Source: Bacteroidales bacterium
Lineage (GTDB): Bacteria > Bacteroidota > Bacteroidia > Bacteroidales > VadinHA17
Assembly (NCBI GenBank): GCA_024762655.1
Contig: JANTHB010000006.1
Span: 1 to 64,000, forward strand
Reading direction: 5' to 3'
DNA length: 64,000 bases
Under the pieces are notes generated by a model, which did not search any database, was not told the DNA's origin, and worked only from the letters and a program-made list of their open reading frames with translations. Shown here piece after piece: positions 34,166-42,398 of this stretch. Position 1 is the first letter of the stretch; every line of letters starts with the position of its first letter. A program made the translations under genes and the position numbers.

Positions 34166-35108
34166 CTTAAATCAATCTTTTCTGGTAATCATTTGCGGAC
34201 CTACAGCCAGTGGAAAGACCTCTCTGGCCATTGAGCTGGCACAATATTTCGGCAGTGAGATCATCTCGGCCGACTCACGGCAGATCTACCGGGAAATGAG
34301 CATCGGCACGGCTGTTCCCTTCCCGGAAGAGAGGAAAGGGGTCAGGCACCACTTCATACAAAACAAGTCGGTATTTGATTATTACAATGCCTTCATGTAC
34401 GAAACGGAAGTGATACATCTGCTGGAGGATCTTTTCAGGCGTATGAACCCGGTGATCATGGCCGGAGGATCAGGCCTGTATATTGATGCCGTCTGTCGCG
34501 GGATTGACGATATCCCCACCGTCGAACCGGCCGTACGGCAGGAGATGAAAGAGCTGTACGTCCGGGAAGGGCTCGAAGGGTTGCGGTCGTTGCTGAAGAA
34601 AATGGATCCGGATTATTACAAGAAAGCGGACCTGCGTAACCCCAAGCGTCTGCTCAAGGCCCTGGAGATCTCGGTGCAAACGGGCCGTCCCTATTCTTCT
34701 TTCCTGACACAGCCTCATAAACAAAGATCTTTCCGCATTCTGAAAGCAGGGCTCGACCTGCCCCGCGAAGATCTCTACGACCGTATCAACAGGCGGGTGG
34801 ACCGGATGATCGAAGCCGGCCTGACGGAGGAGGCCCGGAGGCTCTACCCTCACAGGGACACCAATGCCCTGAACACCGTAGGCTACAAGGAACTGTTCGA
34901 TTATTTCGATAAGAAAATATCCCTCGACGAAGCCATCACCCGCATCAAAGCCAACACCCGGAAATATGCCCGGAAACAACTGACCTGGTTCCGGAAGGAT
35001 CCGGAGATACGGTGGTTCCGCCCGGAAGAGACGGAAGAGATCCTCCGGTGGATCGAAAGTAAAATAACCCTCTCCCCACCCCTCCCCCCCGAGCCGGGAA
35101 GGGAGTAA
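34161..35108 (+). CDS. miaA: tRNA dimethylallyltransferase MiaA
   Basis: Transfers a dimethylallyl group to A37 of tRNAs reading UNN codons. P-loop GPTASGKT near residues 13-20, ISADSRQIYREMSIGTA, AGGSGLYI, the helical NPKRLLKALEI region and the RKYARKQLTWFRKDPEIRWF C-terminal motif are intact. Odd: no ATG or GTG lies between the in-frame TAA at 34140-34142 and the P-loop. The only candidate is TTG at 34161, which sits in the last unit of the 28-bp array, so the first residues (FLN) are repeat-encoded. The C-terminal KITLSPPLPPEPGRE also reads through a C-rich hairpin repeat. The protein is probably functional with altered ends. Confidence 0.9.
   Translation: MFLNQSFLVIICGPTASGKTSLAIELAQYFGSEIISADSRQIYREMSIGTAVPFPEERKGVRHHFIQNKSVFDYYNAFMYETEVIHLLEDLFRRMNPVIMAGGSGLYIDAVCRGIDDIPTVEPAVRQEMKELYVREGLEGLRSLLKKMDPDYYKKADLRNPKRLLKALEISVQTGRPYSSFLTQPHKQRSFRILKAGLDLPREDLYDRINRRVDRMIEAGLTEEARRLYPHRDTNALNTVGYKELFDYFDKKISLDEAITRIKANTRKYARKQLTWFRKDPEIRWFRPEETEEILRWIESKITLSPPLPPEPGRE
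35066..35106. repeat. C-rich hairpin repeat forming the miaA 3' end
   Basis: CCCTCTCCCCACCCCTCCCCCCC followed by CGGGAAGGGAG folds as a stem and resembles the C-rich hairpin at about 684-710. It is translated as the last residues of MiaA. Confidence 0.55.
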
Positions 35109-35123
35109 ACAAAAGCATTTTCT

Positions 35124-35582
35124 ATGACAGAGACCATCAACACCCGTTTCACCATCCGTGTCTATGGCATCCTCCTGAATGACCGGCAGGAAGTACTGCT
35201 GAGTGACGAAAGTTATATGGGACACCGTTTTACCAAGTTCCCCGGCGGCGGGCTGGAGTACGGCGAAGGCACCCTCGACTGTCTCCGGCGCGAGATCCGC
35301 GAAGAGACCGGTTGCGGCATTGAGATCCTCAGTCACCTTTACACCACCGATTTCTTCCAGGAGTCGAAATTTCATCCGGGCATGCAGGTGATCAGTATTT
35401 ATTACCGGGCCCGTTTCACGGAGCCGCCCTGTTTCCCGGTGTCGGAAAAGCCTTTCGACTTCCCGGCCGATGCCGAACGGGGCCAGTCGTTCCGGTGGAT
35501 ACCCCTCGAGAGATTAACCCCAGAGGACCTCACCCTGCCGATCGATAAAAAAGTGGCAGGAATTTTGTTATCTGAAAGATGA
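35124..35582 (+). CDS. NUDIX hydrolase
   Basis: 152 aa. The Nudix box is complete: GGGLEYGEGTLDCLRREIREETGCGIEI (about 40-67; consensus GX5EX7REUXEEXGU). The strand before it (VYGILLNDRQEVLLSDE) is typical. Members hydrolyse nucleoside diphosphates linked to another moiety; the substrate here is unknown. It lies 15 nt after miaA, so it is likely co-transcribed; it may have a housekeeping role. Confidence 0.92.
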   Translation: MTETINTRFTIRVYGILLNDRQEVLLSDESYMGHRFTKFPGGGLEYGEGTLDCLRREIREETGCGIEILSHLYTTDFFQESKFHPGMQVISIYYRARFTEPPCFPVSEKPFDFPADAERGQSFRWIPLERLTPEDLTLPIDKKVAGILLSER

Positions 35583-35664
35583 TATTTGATACAAAAGGGG
35601 AAAGTCGAAACCTGCTTTCTTCCGGATCCACTCATCAATATTATTAACGTAAAATTATTGAATC

Positions 35665-36393
35665 ATGAAAAAGTATAGTATTTTTTTGCTGATTGTTTTT
35701 TCTGCATCCTTTCACGTTAATGCACAGGATTCTCTTAACCTGGGCGACAAGAAAACCTTTTGCCAGCAAGCAGGGGAAAGCTCGCTGGAGATGAACTTTA
35801 ATCCCGGGAACATTTTTGGTTCCGGAACGGGAAACCCTTTCGGGCTAATAAACGGAACGATCAGATACCGTTATTTCCTGGATCAGAATCTGGCATTGCG
35901 GGCTGCGGTCAGCGCGGAATTGTCAAATAGCACACTAATAACTCAACAAGCCGATCCTGAAAACAATCGCCTTGAACTCAAAAGCAGATCTTTATTATAT
36001 GGTATCACTCTGAAACCGGGCATTGAAAAGCATTTCTCCAACTTCCAAAGATTCTCGCCTTATCTGGGCGGACAGGTTCTGGCCGGGTTCAGCACAAATT
36101 CAGATATATATGAGCATCAAAACCTCGATGATATTTATCTTGTAAAATATAAAAATTTTCCCGGCAAGTTGGATCTGGGAGTGGAGATTTTTGGGGGATT
36201 TGATTTTTATTTTGCCAAAAAGCTGTACCTCGGGCTGGAACTCGGTTACGGTATCCGGTACACCAAGTTTTTAAAAGAAATATATACCAATGAACTGTAT
36301 CCTGATCAGAATATGGAACGCAAAAACGGCCATACGATAAATTTTTCTCCCTCTCAGGAAACAGGACTGATCAGGTTGGGCTGGGTCTTCTGA
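35665..36393 (+). CDS. Predicted outer-membrane beta-barrel protein
   Basis: 242 aa with a signal peptide (about 1-20, ending VNAQD). The mature part has barrel-like strands: SSLEMNFNPGNIFGSG, LINGTIRYRYFLDQNLALRAAVSAELS, SRSLLYGITLKPGIEKHF, FSPYLGGQVLAGFS, LDLGVEIFGGFDFYFAKKLYLGLELGYGIRY, and a terminal TGLIRLGWVF strand. This resembles the OmpA-barrel/porin-like family of Bacteroidota, but I cannot assign a function. It is convergent with the GT4 gene, with 40 nt between stops. Confidence 0.75.
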   Translation: MKKYSIFLLIVFSASFHVNAQDSLNLGDKKTFCQQAGESSLEMNFNPGNIFGSGTGNPFGLINGTIRYRYFLDQNLALRAAVSAELSNSTLITQQADPENNRLELKSRSLLYGITLKPGIEKHFSNFQRFSPYLGGQVLAGFSTNSDIYEHQNLDDIYLVKYKNFPGKLDLGVEIFGGFDFYFAKKLYLGLELGYGIRYTKFLKEIYTNELYPDQNMERKNGHTINFSPSQETGLIRLGWVF

Positions 36394-36433
36394 CATACTC
36401 CCACTCTTCCTCTCCGGAACGGGATAAACGGGA

Positions 36434-37558
36434 TCAGGAAATTTTCCGGTACAGTTCCAGCACATTCTTCACAAAGATCTCCCAGGAATATTTCTTTTTT
36501 TCCTCCCGGATATGGGGTTCGAACTCCGGTCCGCGGCTATTGTTGAAGAAGTCGGCGATGGCTCCGGCGATGGCTTTGGGTTCTTTTTCCACCACATACC
36601 CCACCTTGCCATGCGGAACATATTCCGTCAGTCCGCCTACGTTGGTCACCAGCATAGGCTTTTCGAAGTGATAGGCAATCTGGGTGATACCGCTCTGTGA
36701 GGCAGAGTGATAGGTCTGAGCCACCAGGTCGGCAGCCGAAAAATAATACCGCACCTCCGGCACCGGCACAAAATCATCGATGACCTTAACGGTATCCTGC
36801 AAACCGTTTTCTTCGATGATCTTCATATATTTCTCCTTATCATCATAAAACTCTCCCACCACCAGCAGTTTCAACTTCAGTTGCTTCACTTCGGGGCGGG
36901 CAAACGACGCAAGCAGCAGGTCCAATCCTTTGTATTTCCGGATAAAGCCGAAGAAAAGCACGTATCTATCTGCGGGGTCAAGCCCCAGGCGCCGGCAGGC
37001 TTCCTTTTTTGTCACACGCTCGCCCAGGTTGTCATCCAGCGGATGGGGTGTATAGATAATATTTTCGAATCTGTTTTCTTTAAGTTGCTGCTGCACTGTT
37101 TTTGAGAAGGTGATGTACCCGTTTATTTTACGCAGGAAATAATTCGTCATCAGCTTATCCAGCGGCCTTTTTTCATGGGGATAAAGGTTATCCACCACCG
37201 AAAGCACTTTGATGTTCTTCTTCACGAAACGCACGATGGTGCCGAAGCAGGGCCCCATGAAAGGGATCCAGTTGCGGAAGATCAGCAGGTCGGGGCGAAG
37301 GCGGTTGATTTTACGGGCTGTAGCCACCCAGTTGAGGGGGTTGATACTGTTCATCCACACGTGTATCTCCAGTCCTTCGGGGGGCGGGCCGTCGGCCATT
37401 TGGGTCTTGCCGGGAAAAAGAAATCCGGGATATTGCAGCTTATAGGTTACAATCGCTGCCTCATGGCCTTCTTTCATAAACGCCCTGCACATGGCCTCAT
37501 CGATAACGGACAGTCCGCCCCGCAAGGGATAAGCAGGACCTATAATTAAAACTTTCAT
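36434..37558 (-). CDS. Glycosyltransferase family 4 (GT-B) protein
   Basis: 374 aa. The N-terminal Rossmann-like opening MKVLIIGPAYPLRGGLSVIDEAMCRAF and the C-terminal GT1-type nucleotide-sugar domain (RYVLFFGFIRKYKGLDLLLASFARP, ADLVAQTYHSASQSGITQIAYHFEKPMLVTNVGGLTEYV) identify a retaining GT-B enzyme. Cytosolic or peripheral membrane. It is the last gene of the minus-strand glycan cluster, so it likely adds a sugar, possibly a heptose, to a lipid-linked or surface glycan. Donor and acceptor cannot be read from sequence. Confidence 0.88.
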   Translation of the reverse strand: MKVLIIGPAYPLRGGLSVIDEAMCRAFMKEGHEAAIVTYKLQYPGFLFPGKTQMADGPPPEGLEIHVWMNSINPLNWVATARKINRLRPDLLIFRNWIPFMGPCFGTIVRFVKKNIKVLSVVDNLYPHEKRPLDKLMTNYFLRKINGYITFSKTVQQQLKENRFENIIYTPHPLDDNLGERVTKKEACRRLGLDPADRYVLFFGFIRKYKGLDLLLASFARPEVKQLKLKLLVVGEFYDDKEKYMKIIEENGLQDTVKVIDDFVPVPEVRYYFSAADLVAQTYHSASQSGITQIAYHFEKPMLVTNVGGLTEYVPHGKVGYVVEKEPKAIAGAIADFFNNSRGPEFEPHIREEKKKYSWEIFVKNVLELYRKIS

Positions 37559-37589
37559 CTACTTCATCTTTTTACCCTCTTCCCTGTCT

Positions 37590-37680
37590 CTATTCCTCAT
37601 GAGGGGGAGGGACGGGATGGGGATCCATAATTCTGAAATCAAAAACCGTTCATCCTTGTTCTTAAATATCCTCCCTTCTA
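37590..37680. repeat. Inverted relative of the four-helix-bundle flanking repeat, with C/G-rich hairpin
   Basis: On the minus strand, 37631-37671 reads TTTAAGAACAAGGATGAACG then GTTTTTGATTTCAGAA, close to the left repeats at 33476/33569 (GAACAAGGATTAACGATTTTTGATTTT). A G-rich GAGGGGGAGGGACGGGATGG run lies beside it. There is no four-helix-bundle gene at this site. Confidence 0.6.
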
Positions 37681-37690
37681 TCTTTAAACA

Positions 37691-38239
37691 TCAACCTTCA
37701 AGCTTCGCCGCCACTTCCTCCAGATCCTCTACGATCTCCACCCCTGCCGGCACTTCTTCATCACGAAAGGGATGGCCTGTCCTTACCAGAAAGAGGCGGC
37801 CCACTCCGGCCCGTCGTCCGGCTTCGATGTCCGTAAGTTTATCTCCTACCAGGGCCGATTGCCGGAGGCCGATCCGATGATCTCTCACCGCATCCAGGAT
37901 CATTCCGGGAGCCGGTTTGCGGCGTTCACTCACCCTCTTGTATTTTCCCGTTCCATACTCCGGATGTGTGGGATCATAATACACATCCGTGATCTCCACT
38001 CCCCTTTTCCGGAACTCACCGCACATCCATTCCGTGATCCTTTGAAAATCCTTTTCGCTGTAATAGCCTCTGGCAATGCCGGCCTGATTGGTAACCACGA
38101 TAATCTTATATCCCAGCTCCGCAACCTTTTTCAGGGCTTCCATGATGCCGTCAATAAACTCAAAGTCTTCGACACGGTAAACATAATCCTTTTCCCTGTT
38201 GATCACCCCGTCGCGGTCAACAAACAAAGCCTTATTCAT
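37691..38239 (-). CDS. gmhB: D-glycero-D-manno-heptose 1,7-bisphosphate phosphatase-like HAD enzyme
   Basis: 182 aa from the ATG at 38239 ([14 protein letters not shown]), chosen because that is where the HAD motif begins in the family and because it overlaps the end of hddC by 8 nt; the ORF track adds 13 residues. Motif I is [16 protein letters not shown], motif [20 protein letters not shown], and the last motif [14 protein letters not shown]. It removes the 1- or 7-phosphate in ADP/GDP-heptose synthesis. Odd: the usual Cys-His zinc loop of GmhB is replaced by [23 protein letters not shown], with no cysteine. Histidinol-phosphatase-type HAD activity is an alternative, but the context favours heptose. 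Confidence 0.88.
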   Translation of the reverse strand: MNKALFVDRDGVINREKDYVYRVEDFEFIDGIMEALKKVAELGYKIIVVTNQAGIARGYYSEKDFQRITEWMCGEFRKRGVEITDVYYDPTHPEYGTGKYKRVSERRKPAPGMILDAVRDHRIGLRQSALVGDKLTDIEAGRRAGVGRLFLVRTGHPFRDEEVPAGVEIVEDLEEVAAKLEG

Positions 38240-38939
38240 ATTTCCGGAAATAATGGTATTCATTCCGTGCTTTTTCAAGGTCTTCCGGGATCCCTATATC
38301 AATAAAATAGCTGTCCGAAAGATACAGCATAAACTTCTCTTCTCCGACATAAACCTCCAGAAAATCATGTTCGATGGAAAAAGCTTCGGGCAGTGGTTTT
38401 GTCAGGAAATCCTTTCTCCGGATAAGATAAACACCCCCATTGATCACTCCTTCCGCAGCGTTGGGATTTTTTTCTTCGAAAGCCAGGATCCTGTGCTGCC
38501 GGTCATATCTTATCAGGCCGTATCGTCCGGGTGATTTTATCTGTTTCCCGGCCAGGGTAAAAGAGCTGTTTTCACGCACATGAAAAGCATACATTTTTGT
38601 AAGGTTCACATCAAAGAAAGTGTCTCCGTTGAGCACCCAAACCTGATCTCCTGCACAAAGAGCCATGGCTTTTTTCACCCCGCCCCCCGTCCCCAGCGGA
38701 TGATCTTCGGAGGACCAGGAGAGCTTCATGCCTTTCCATTCCTCACCGAAGTGTTCCCGGATTATCTCCCCTTTATACCCCACAGACAGGACGACATGTG
38801 TAACTCCGTAATATTTCAGGTACGACAACAAATATTCCAGAAAAGGTTTCCCTTGCACCTGCACCATGGGTTTGGGGACTTCCAGGTTCAGTTTTTTCAG
38901 GCGTGTACCAAAACCTCCGGCTAATATTATTGCTTCCAC
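38232..38939 (-). CDS. hddC: D-glycero-alpha-D-manno-heptose 1-phosphate guanylyltransferase-like nucleotidyltransferase
   Basis: 235 aa. The nucleotidyltransferase signature [33 protein letters not shown] (6-38) is followed by [10 protein letters not shown] and [17 protein letters not shown] (metal-binding Asp). In the company of hddA and gmhB, the natural assignment is HddC, which makes GDP-D-glycero-D-manno-heptose; a hexose-1-phosphate nucleotidyltransferase cannot be excluded. It overlaps gmhB by 8 nt and follows hddA after a 109-nt gap, which is longer than elsewhere in the cluster. Confidence 0.87.
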   Translation of the reverse strand: MEAIILAGGFGTRLKKLNLEVPKPMVQVQGKPFLEYLLSYLKYYGVTHVVLSVGYKGEIIREHFGEEWKGMKLSWSSEDHPLGTGGGVKKAMALCAGDQVWVLNGDTFFDVNLTKMYAFHVRENSSFTLAGKQIKSPGRYGLIRYDRQHRILAFEEKNPNAAEGVINGGVYLIRRKDFLTKPLPEAFSIEHDFLEVYVGEEKFMLYLSDSYFIDIGIPEDLEKARNEYHYFRKYE

Positions 38940-39048
38940 ATTGAATCTTTAAAAACCTAAACACAAACTCCAAATTCCGGATAATATCCAATAATCAATG
39001 ACCAAATCTCAAAACAGGTTAAACAGAAGCGTATTTGATGGTGAATAA

Positions 39049-40110
39049 TCAGTCTGCCTTTCCGGTAAAATCAGATACATTATTTGCCAGGGTCCAGGCT
39101 TCCGACCCGTTTTCTGTAAACTTTGTCAAAAAGACCTTGCCTCCATAGCTTTCCAGGTGTCTGATAAAGTCGGGTCTCTGCGGGATATCTACGAAGAACA
39201 TAAAGAAACCTCCTCCACCGGCGCCGGAAACTTTTCCGGCACGGGCTCCGTGTTTCATGGCAAAACGGTAGATGCTCTCCAGGTTTTCGTTGGTAATCAC
39301 CGAAGAAGCTTTTTTCTTCGACTCCCACCCACGTTTTACGCAATCCATGAAGCCTTCTATGTCGCCGGTCAGAATTTTCTCTTTCATCTCCATGGCGATC
39401 TGTTTGGTACGGTGCATGGCCTCGAGGGCTTCCGGGACTTTCTCCCGGGCATTCTTCATCTGCTCCTCTATGATTGTCGACGAATCTCTGGACTGTCCCG
39501 TAAAAAACAGCACCAGCGAGTCTTCCAGCTCATTCTTCACCCAGGGTTTTATCCGCAGGGGATTGACGATAACCTTGTTATCATTGTAATATTCCATAAA
39601 GTTGATTCCCCCGAAAGCCGCCGAATACTGGTCCTGTCTGCCTCCTTTCAGTCCCAGGGTTTCTCTTTCGATGCGGTAGGCCAGACGGGCCAGGTCGTAA
39701 TCACCCAGGGGGAGATGCAGCCATTCCATAAAAGCATGGAGAATAGCCACCACCATGGTGGAGGAAGAGCCCAGGCCCGAACCGGGCAGTGCATCTGAAA
39801 AGGTAATCATACGAAAAGAGAGGGGTTTCCTGTGGTTATAATTCCGGACAATCTCGTTGTATATCTCTTTATGCAAGGGCAATTCATCATCCACGGGCAG
39901 CTCCCTGACAGCTTCGGCCCGGTAATGTTTTTTCAGGTCGGGAGCAAGAAATTCAACGGTATGGTCCTCTGTCGGTTCAATGGTACAATAGGCATACAGG
40001 TTAATGGTGGCGCTGAGGGTGCATCCTCCAAATTCGTCACTGTAAGGAGAGACGTCGGTGCCGCCACCACCAAAACCAAGTCTCAGAGGAGCTCTGCTAC
40101 GAATGATCAT
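39049..40110 (-). CDS. hddA: D-glycero-alpha-D-manno-heptose-7-phosphate kinase (GHMP family)
   Basis: 353 aa GHMP kinase. The N-terminal RSRAPLRLGFGGGGTDVSPYSDEFGG is the HddA/GHMP opening, DALPGSGLGSSSTMVVAIL is the ATP-binding loop, and AGKVSGAGGGGFFMFF is the C-terminal motif. It phosphorylates C1 of heptose 7-phosphate, giving the bisphosphate used by GmhB. Its ATG overlaps the GT2 stop by 4 nt, so translation is coupled. GmhA, the isomerase making heptose 7-phosphate from sedoheptulose 7-phosphate, is not in the window. Confidence 0.93.
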   Translation of the reverse strand: MIIRSRAPLRLGFGGGGTDVSPYSDEFGGCTLSATINLYAYCTIEPTEDHTVEFLAPDLKKHYRAEAVRELPVDDELPLHKEIYNEIVRNYNHRKPLSFRMITFSDALPGSGLGSSSTMVVAILHAFMEWLHLPLGDYDLARLAYRIERETLGLKGGRQDQYSAAFGGINFMEYYNDNKVIVNPLRIKPWVKNELEDSLVLFFTGQSRDSSTIIEEQMKNAREKVPEALEAMHRTKQIAMEMKEKILTGDIEGFMDCVKRGWESKKKASSVITNENLESIYRFAMKHGARAGKVSGAGGGGFFMFFVDIPQRPDFIRHLESYGGKVFLTKFTENGSEAWTLANNVSDFTGKAD

Positions 40111-41111
40111 TCTCCGGGTTTTTGTTTGTTCACATCCGGTTCCTTGAAATTAAGTCTTTCCGCAACAAGATAAGTGTTCCGGTCCGCCGAGCTGCGGGAG
40201 ACCAGTTCGCCCAGAAATCCGGCAAGGAACAACTGGGTTCCCAGGATCATGGCCGTCAGCGAAAGATAGAAGTAAGGGCTCGTAGTGATCAGGGGTGCGG
40301 GGATGTGGTGATGCAGGAACCACAGTTTTCGCACGCCCAGCCAGACAGCTGCCAGCAAACCGATAAGAAACATCAGGGTGCCAAGCGAGCCGAACAGGTG
40401 CATCGGTCTCTTCCCGAACTTGGTAATAAAAGTCACCGACATCAGGTCGAGGTATCCTTTGATAAAACGGGACAGGCCGAATTTGGTCACGCCGTATTTC
40501 CTTTTCTGATGTCTGACTATTTTCTCGCCGATTTTAGTGTAGCCGGCTTGTTTTGCCAAAACCGGGATATAGCGGTGCATCTCTCCATATACTTCGATGG
40601 ATTTCACCACCTCTTTTCTATAAGCTTTCAGTCCGCAGTTAAAATCGTGCAATTTGATGTCGGTAACCATTCTGGCAGTCAGGTTGAAAAATTTACTCGG
40701 CAGTGTTTTGGAAAGGGGATCATATCTTTTTTTCTTCCACCCCGAGACCATATCATACCCTTCTTCACGGATCATGCGCACCAGATCAGGGATTTCCTCC
40801 GGGTTATCCTGCAGGTCGGCATCCATGGTAATCACCACCTCGCCCGAGGCTGCCCGGAATCCGGTATGCAGGGCCGCCGATTTACCATAGTTTCGTTTAA
40901 AGCGGATGCCTTTTACCTCCGGGTATTTTGCAGCAAGGTCCTGAATCACCTGCCAGGATTTGTCGGTACTTCCGTCATCCACAAAAATGATCTCACAGGA
41001 GAGTCTGTGTTTTTCGCACACCTCTCTTATCCACTGTGTCAGTTCCGGCAGAGACTCTTCTTCATTGTACAAAGGCGATACGACCGTCAGGTCCATAGGC
41101 ATATCAGTCAT
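40107..41111 (-). CDS. Glycosyltransferase family 2, DPM1/undecaprenyl-phosphate type with C-terminal membrane helices
   Basis: 334 aa. GT-A fold: LTVVSPLYNEEESLPELTQWI, IIFVDDGSTDKS, ITMDADLQDNPEEIPDLV (DxD), then two C-terminal transmembrane helices (about 233-258 and 279-305). Such enzymes transfer a sugar from a nucleotide donor to polyprenyl phosphate at the inner membrane. It heads the heptose cluster with overlapping hddA, so it may prime a lipid-linked glycan. ATG alternatives at MDLTVV (41096) are possible. Confidence 0.9.
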   Translation of the reverse strand: MTDMPMDLTVVSPLYNEEESLPELTQWIREVCEKHRLSCEIIFVDDGSTDKSWQVIQDLAAKYPEVKGIRFKRNYGKSAALHTGFRAASGEVVITMDADLQDNPEEIPDLVRMIREEGYDMVSGWKKKRYDPLSKTLPSKFFNLTARMVTDIKLHDFNCGLKAYRKEVVKSIEVYGEMHRYIPVLAKQAGYTKIGEKIVRHQKRKYGVTKFGLSRFIKGYLDLMSVTFITKFGKRPMHLFGSLGTLMFLIGLLAAVWLGVRKLWFLHHHIPAPLITTSPYFYLSLTAMILGTQLFLAGFLGELVSRSSADRNTYLVAERLNFKEPDVNKQKPGE

Positions 41112-41120
41112 ACAAAATGA

Positions 41121-41669
41121 TTATTCTCCTTCTTCGGGGGTTACTTCGGCAAACGGGGCCTCTCCTTCCCTTTTCAGGAAGATCCCCAGAATCAGGGAAA
41201 TGAGTGTGCCGAATAATACACCATTAAAAACAGATGAGATACCCATAAACCAGGGTTTCATAATTTTGGAAGTGAATTTCATTGACATCTCTATCTGCTG
41301 ATCGGTCATTCCTTTTTCCATCATTTTATCCCTGGAGATATCCAACAGTTTCCGGATCAAATCCGGGTCGATGTATGCATACAGAATATAAACGAATATT
41401 CCGGAGATGATCGCAGCATACAGCGAAATCACCACGCCGGCTCCCAGGGCCTGTCCATAGGTCAGAAAACCATCCCGGTAGTTTTTTCTGAAACTGCTGA
41501 TCCCTATGTATAAACCGACAATGTCTATAACCAAAGAGACATACCCCAGATTCTTGTTCATTATCTGATTTGTAAAGTAAAGCAGCAAAGAATAAAGCAC
41601 GAGCACCAGGCCGAGGAATATCCCGGTATTCAGGGTTGCTTTCCAGACAGAGGTTCTGTTTTGTTCCAT
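41121..41669 (-). CDS. DUF4199-family membrane protein
   Basis: 182 aa from MEQNRTS; an ATG two codons upstream (41675) is equally possible. Four predicted membrane helices: ATLNTGIFLGLVLVLYSLLLYFT, LGYVSLVIDIVGLYIGISSF, ALGAGVVISLYAAIISGIFVYILYAYI, and WFMGISSVFNGVLFGTLISLILGIFL. Between helices 3 and 4 is a loop with MEKGMTDQQIEMSMKF, typical of DUF4199. Function unknown. It lies 9 nt upstream of the GT2 gene, and in many Bacteroidota these two genes are neighbours, so a role linked to lipid-linked sugar synthesis is plausible. Confidence 0.85.
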   Translation of the reverse strand: MEQNRTSVWKATLNTGIFLGLVLVLYSLLLYFTNQIMNKNLGYVSLVIDIVGLYIGISSFRKNYRDGFLTYGQALGAGVVISLYAAIISGIFVYILYAYIDPDLIRKLLDISRDKMMEKGMTDQQIEMSMKFTSKIMKPWFMGISSVFNGVLFGTLISLILGIFLKREGEAPFAEVTPEEGE

Positions 41670-41773
41670 GATCATATATTTTTTGTGTTACTCAACAAAG
41701 ATAAGTTTTTTTCCAATTATCCCTCTTCTCGGGCAGGGTTTGTGCAACAATAAAAAAGTTCGTACTTTTGCAC

Positions 41774-41873
41774 GGGGTAAGTCTTATACGACCAGCTCCC
41801 GCTGAACTCCCCCAGGACCGGAAGGTAGCAAGGGTAAGGCGGTTGTAGCGGTGCGATATAAGGAGCTTACCCC
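41774..41873 (+). ncRNA. ffs: Signal recognition particle RNA, small bacterial type (4.5S-like)
   Basis: The apical domain CAGGACCGGAAGGTAGCAAG with a GGAA tetraloop and the conserved AGCA bulge is diagnostic of SRP domain IV. The ends pair perfectly as GGGGTAAG (41774-41781) with CTTACCCC (41866-41873), giving about 100 nt, and a T run follows. It binds Ffh to target membrane and exported proteins. Termini are set by the helix. Confidence 0.95.
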
Positions 41874-41875
41874 AC

Positions 41876-42129
41876 TTTTTTTAAATCACCGGATGATTAT
41901 AAGAAGATAAATCAGCATCTAATAATCCCAAATTCCGCCATAGAAAAGCCAAAAGGGTTTCTATCAGGGGAGAATGATTTGTATTTTGGAATATGAATTT
42001 GACTACAAAAAAACAAGGCCGTACTGTAATACCTTAGGTGGAATATTCACTAAACGATATATTCCTTACAGACGGCCATAACCGGATGGTTCCACTGACT
42101 TCGGCTATTCCTACTTTTGAACCATCCAT
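41876..42129. repeat. Intergenic region with repeat family B, copy 2
   Basis: 41927-41969 matches 19698-19736 (CCCAAATTCCGCCATAGAAA, AGCCAAAAGGGTTTCTATCA). Near 42086-42125 the 9-bp arms GGATGGTTC and GAACCATCC form a further hairpin. No gene is seen. Confidence 0.55.
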
Positions 42130-42323
42130 AATAAAGAAATTTCTTAAAACGAAATTTCTTTATTACACCTCACCCAAAACTTTCTTCGAAAGTTTTGACC
42201 TCTCCTCAAAGAGAGGTATATGTGGAACGCCGGGGCAGCCTGTCCGACCAGTCGTCCGGGCGGGCCCGTCCGAACGGTTTCATCCGGGCGGAAGCCCCGA
42301 GGAATTATTTTGATTAAATACCT
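42130..42323. repeat. Dispersed repeat family A, copy 3 (longest)
   Basis: Starts with a perfect 14-bp hairpin AATAAAGAAATTTC/GAAATTTCTTTATT, then AAAACTTTC-TTC-GAAAGTTTT, then CCTCTC-CTCAAA-GAGAGG, a GC-rich arm with CGTCCGGGCGGGCCCGTCCG, and ends GAATTATTTTGATTAAATACC. It is the best-preserved copy of the family also seen at 408, 752 and 4798. Confidence 0.78.
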
Positions 42324-42398
42324 CTGCAAAAGTAACCTGTATTTATAAACATTTTCTTATTTTTAGATGAATTTATCATTAAGTTTAAAGACGCTGTC

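Noticed and set aside
40122-41120. 332-aa plus-strand ORF opposite the GT2 gene, and other long antisense ORFs (5046-5681, 8950-9792, 12731-13444, 16269-16955)
   Set aside because: They lie antisense to genes with clear family motifs, have no recognisable domain and show low-complexity shadow composition.
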